Origin: Desulfobacterales bacterium
GTDB taxonomy: Bacteria > Desulfobacterota > Desulfobacteria > Desulfobacterales > Desulfobacteraceae
DNA length: 7,051 bases
NCBI GenBank assembly: GCA_022361095.1
Contig: JAKSBO010000866.1
Span: 1-7,051, forward strand
Direction: 5' to 3'
How positions within the stretch are numbered: the stretch's first letter is position 1; each line of letters starts with the position of its first letter. The translations under genes were made by a program, and so were the position numbers. Shown here in pieces: positions 6,816 to 7,051 of this stretch. The notes beneath the pieces are model-generated. The model was not told the DNA's origin. It made no database searches and was given only the letters and a program-made list of their open reading frames with translations.

Positions 6816-6844
6816 ATACTATAAAAATATGGACCGGATTTCAA
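6816..6844 (-). promoter_or_regulatory. Candidate sigma-70-type promoter of the regulator gene
   Basis: On the minus strand TTGAAA (6839-6844, 5/6 to -35) is followed after 17 bp by TAGTAT (6816-6821, 4/6 to -10); a TATAGT overlapping the same area is an alternative -10 at 15 bp. Transcription would start around 6809, leaving a leader of about 35 nt. If right, the inverted repeat and repeat copy B lie upstream of the promoter rather than in the mRNA leader. Confidence 0.35.
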
Positions 6845-6867
6845 GCTGATTGATCCCCAGTATTTCA

Positions 6868-6971
6868 GAAGAAGCCATGAGGTTTTCCTTTTCGGCGTTA
6901 TCACGCGTTTTCGGCAGACGATCAGAGCAGCGGGCTTGATGCCTGGACCCTAAAACGCTCATGGCTTCTTC
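6868..6971. repeat. Long inverted repeat (19-bp arms, one bulged base) upstream of the regulator
   Basis: The left arm is 6868-6886 (GAAGAAGCCATGAG then GTTTT) and the right arm 6952-6971 (AAAAC, one extra G, then CTCATGGCTTCTTC). Fourteen bases pair perfectly, then five more after a single bulge; the intervening 65 bp contain two copies of TTTTCGGC at a 19-bp period (6889-6896, 6908-6915). Its right end abuts repeat copy B. No transposase or element boundary is visible. It could be a cruciform-forming operator, a stem in an RNA read from further upstream, or the remnant of a small palindromic element. Confidence 0.75.
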
Positions 6972-7039
6972 AATATAACGGCCATGGGCCGACCTGACAT
7001 ATCATCTGCCAGGCTTCGTCCCACAACAAAGTTTGAAAG
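6970..7039 (-). repeat. Structured ~70-bp repeat, copy B (upstream of the regulator)
   Basis: This is the second copy of the repeat at 3421-3489, in the same orientation, starting 195 bp upstream of the regulator ATG. Hairpin 2 (6979-6991) is identical to copy A. Stem-loop 1 is longer: minus-strand CCTGGCA (7007-7013) pairs with TGTCAGG (6993-6999) through one G-U pair, with loop GATGATA, again containing TGATA. The stem is kept although several stem and loop bases differ. The window ends 12 bp beyond it, so its own upstream context is cut off. Confidence 0.8.
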
Positions 7040-7051
7040 ATCTTAGTAACT

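Noticed and set aside
6819..6962. A 47-codon minus-strand frame starting MSVLGSRHQ upstream of the regulator, overlapping the end of a short frame by ATGA.
   Set aside because: It is built largely from the inverted repeat arms, has only a weak purine stretch before its ATG, resembles no family I know, and runs through the candidate regulator promoter. Not supported as a gene.
6970..7039. Partial resemblance of GGGACGAAGCC in copy B to the GGGACGCAAAGCC of cyclic-di-GMP-I riboswitches.
   Set aside because: The key conserved bases and the paired second helix of that class are missing, and copy A does not keep the match.

Overview
The window looks like part of the chromosome of an anaerobic, probably sulfate-reducing, Desulfobacterota bacterium (Desulfobacteraceae-like). 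This is inferred from a NrfD/QrcD-type quinone-interacting membrane protein, an outer-membrane TonB receptor (hence Gram-negative), moderate GC content and a very large MalT-NTPase/SARP regulator. No taxonomic marker such as rRNA is present, so the placement is an inference.

Layout: (1) 1-1968, plus strand: the 3' end of a TonB-dependent outer-membrane receptor gene, then after 51 bp a 12-helix major facilitator protein of the RhtX/FptX/AmpG-like type. Together they look like the end of a siderophore uptake operon: the receptor imports across the outer membrane and the MFS permease across the inner membrane. (2) 1969-2157: a convergent intergenic gap with small palindromes but no convincing terminator. 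(3) 2158-3396, minus strand: a 412-residue NrfD-family, QrcD-like integral membrane subunit, with no Fe-S, cytochrome or molybdopterin partner gene beside it. (4) 3397-3573: a dense regulatory region in front of nrfD. In the direction of transcription it holds a direct heptamer repeat with SARP-box geometry, a -10-like hexamer, a 9-bp inverted repeat, copy A of a ~70-bp structured repeat ending in a GC hairpin plus T-rich run, and a strong ribosome binding site. (5) 3574-6774, minus strand: a 1066-residue regulator with an N-terminal MalT-like STAND ATPase, a central TPR-like helical region and a C-terminal SARP output (winged helix plus BTAD). (6) 6775-7051: its upstream region, with a candidate promoter, a 19-bp inverted repeat with a single-base bulge, and copy B of the ~70-bp repeat.

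The most interesting signal is the nrfD/regulator pair. The regulator carries a SARP DNA-binding module, and the promoter region of the next gene downstream has two identical heptamers at an 11-bp period, placed 8 bp before a -10-like hexamer, which is the geometry described for SARP-activated promoters. A shared structured repeat lies in the nrfD leader and upstream of the regulator. A working hypothesis is a local circuit in which the STAND/SARP regulator activates an orphan quinone-linked membrane subunit through a structured, possibly attenuated leader. All of the regulatory part is inference from sequence patterns read by eye.
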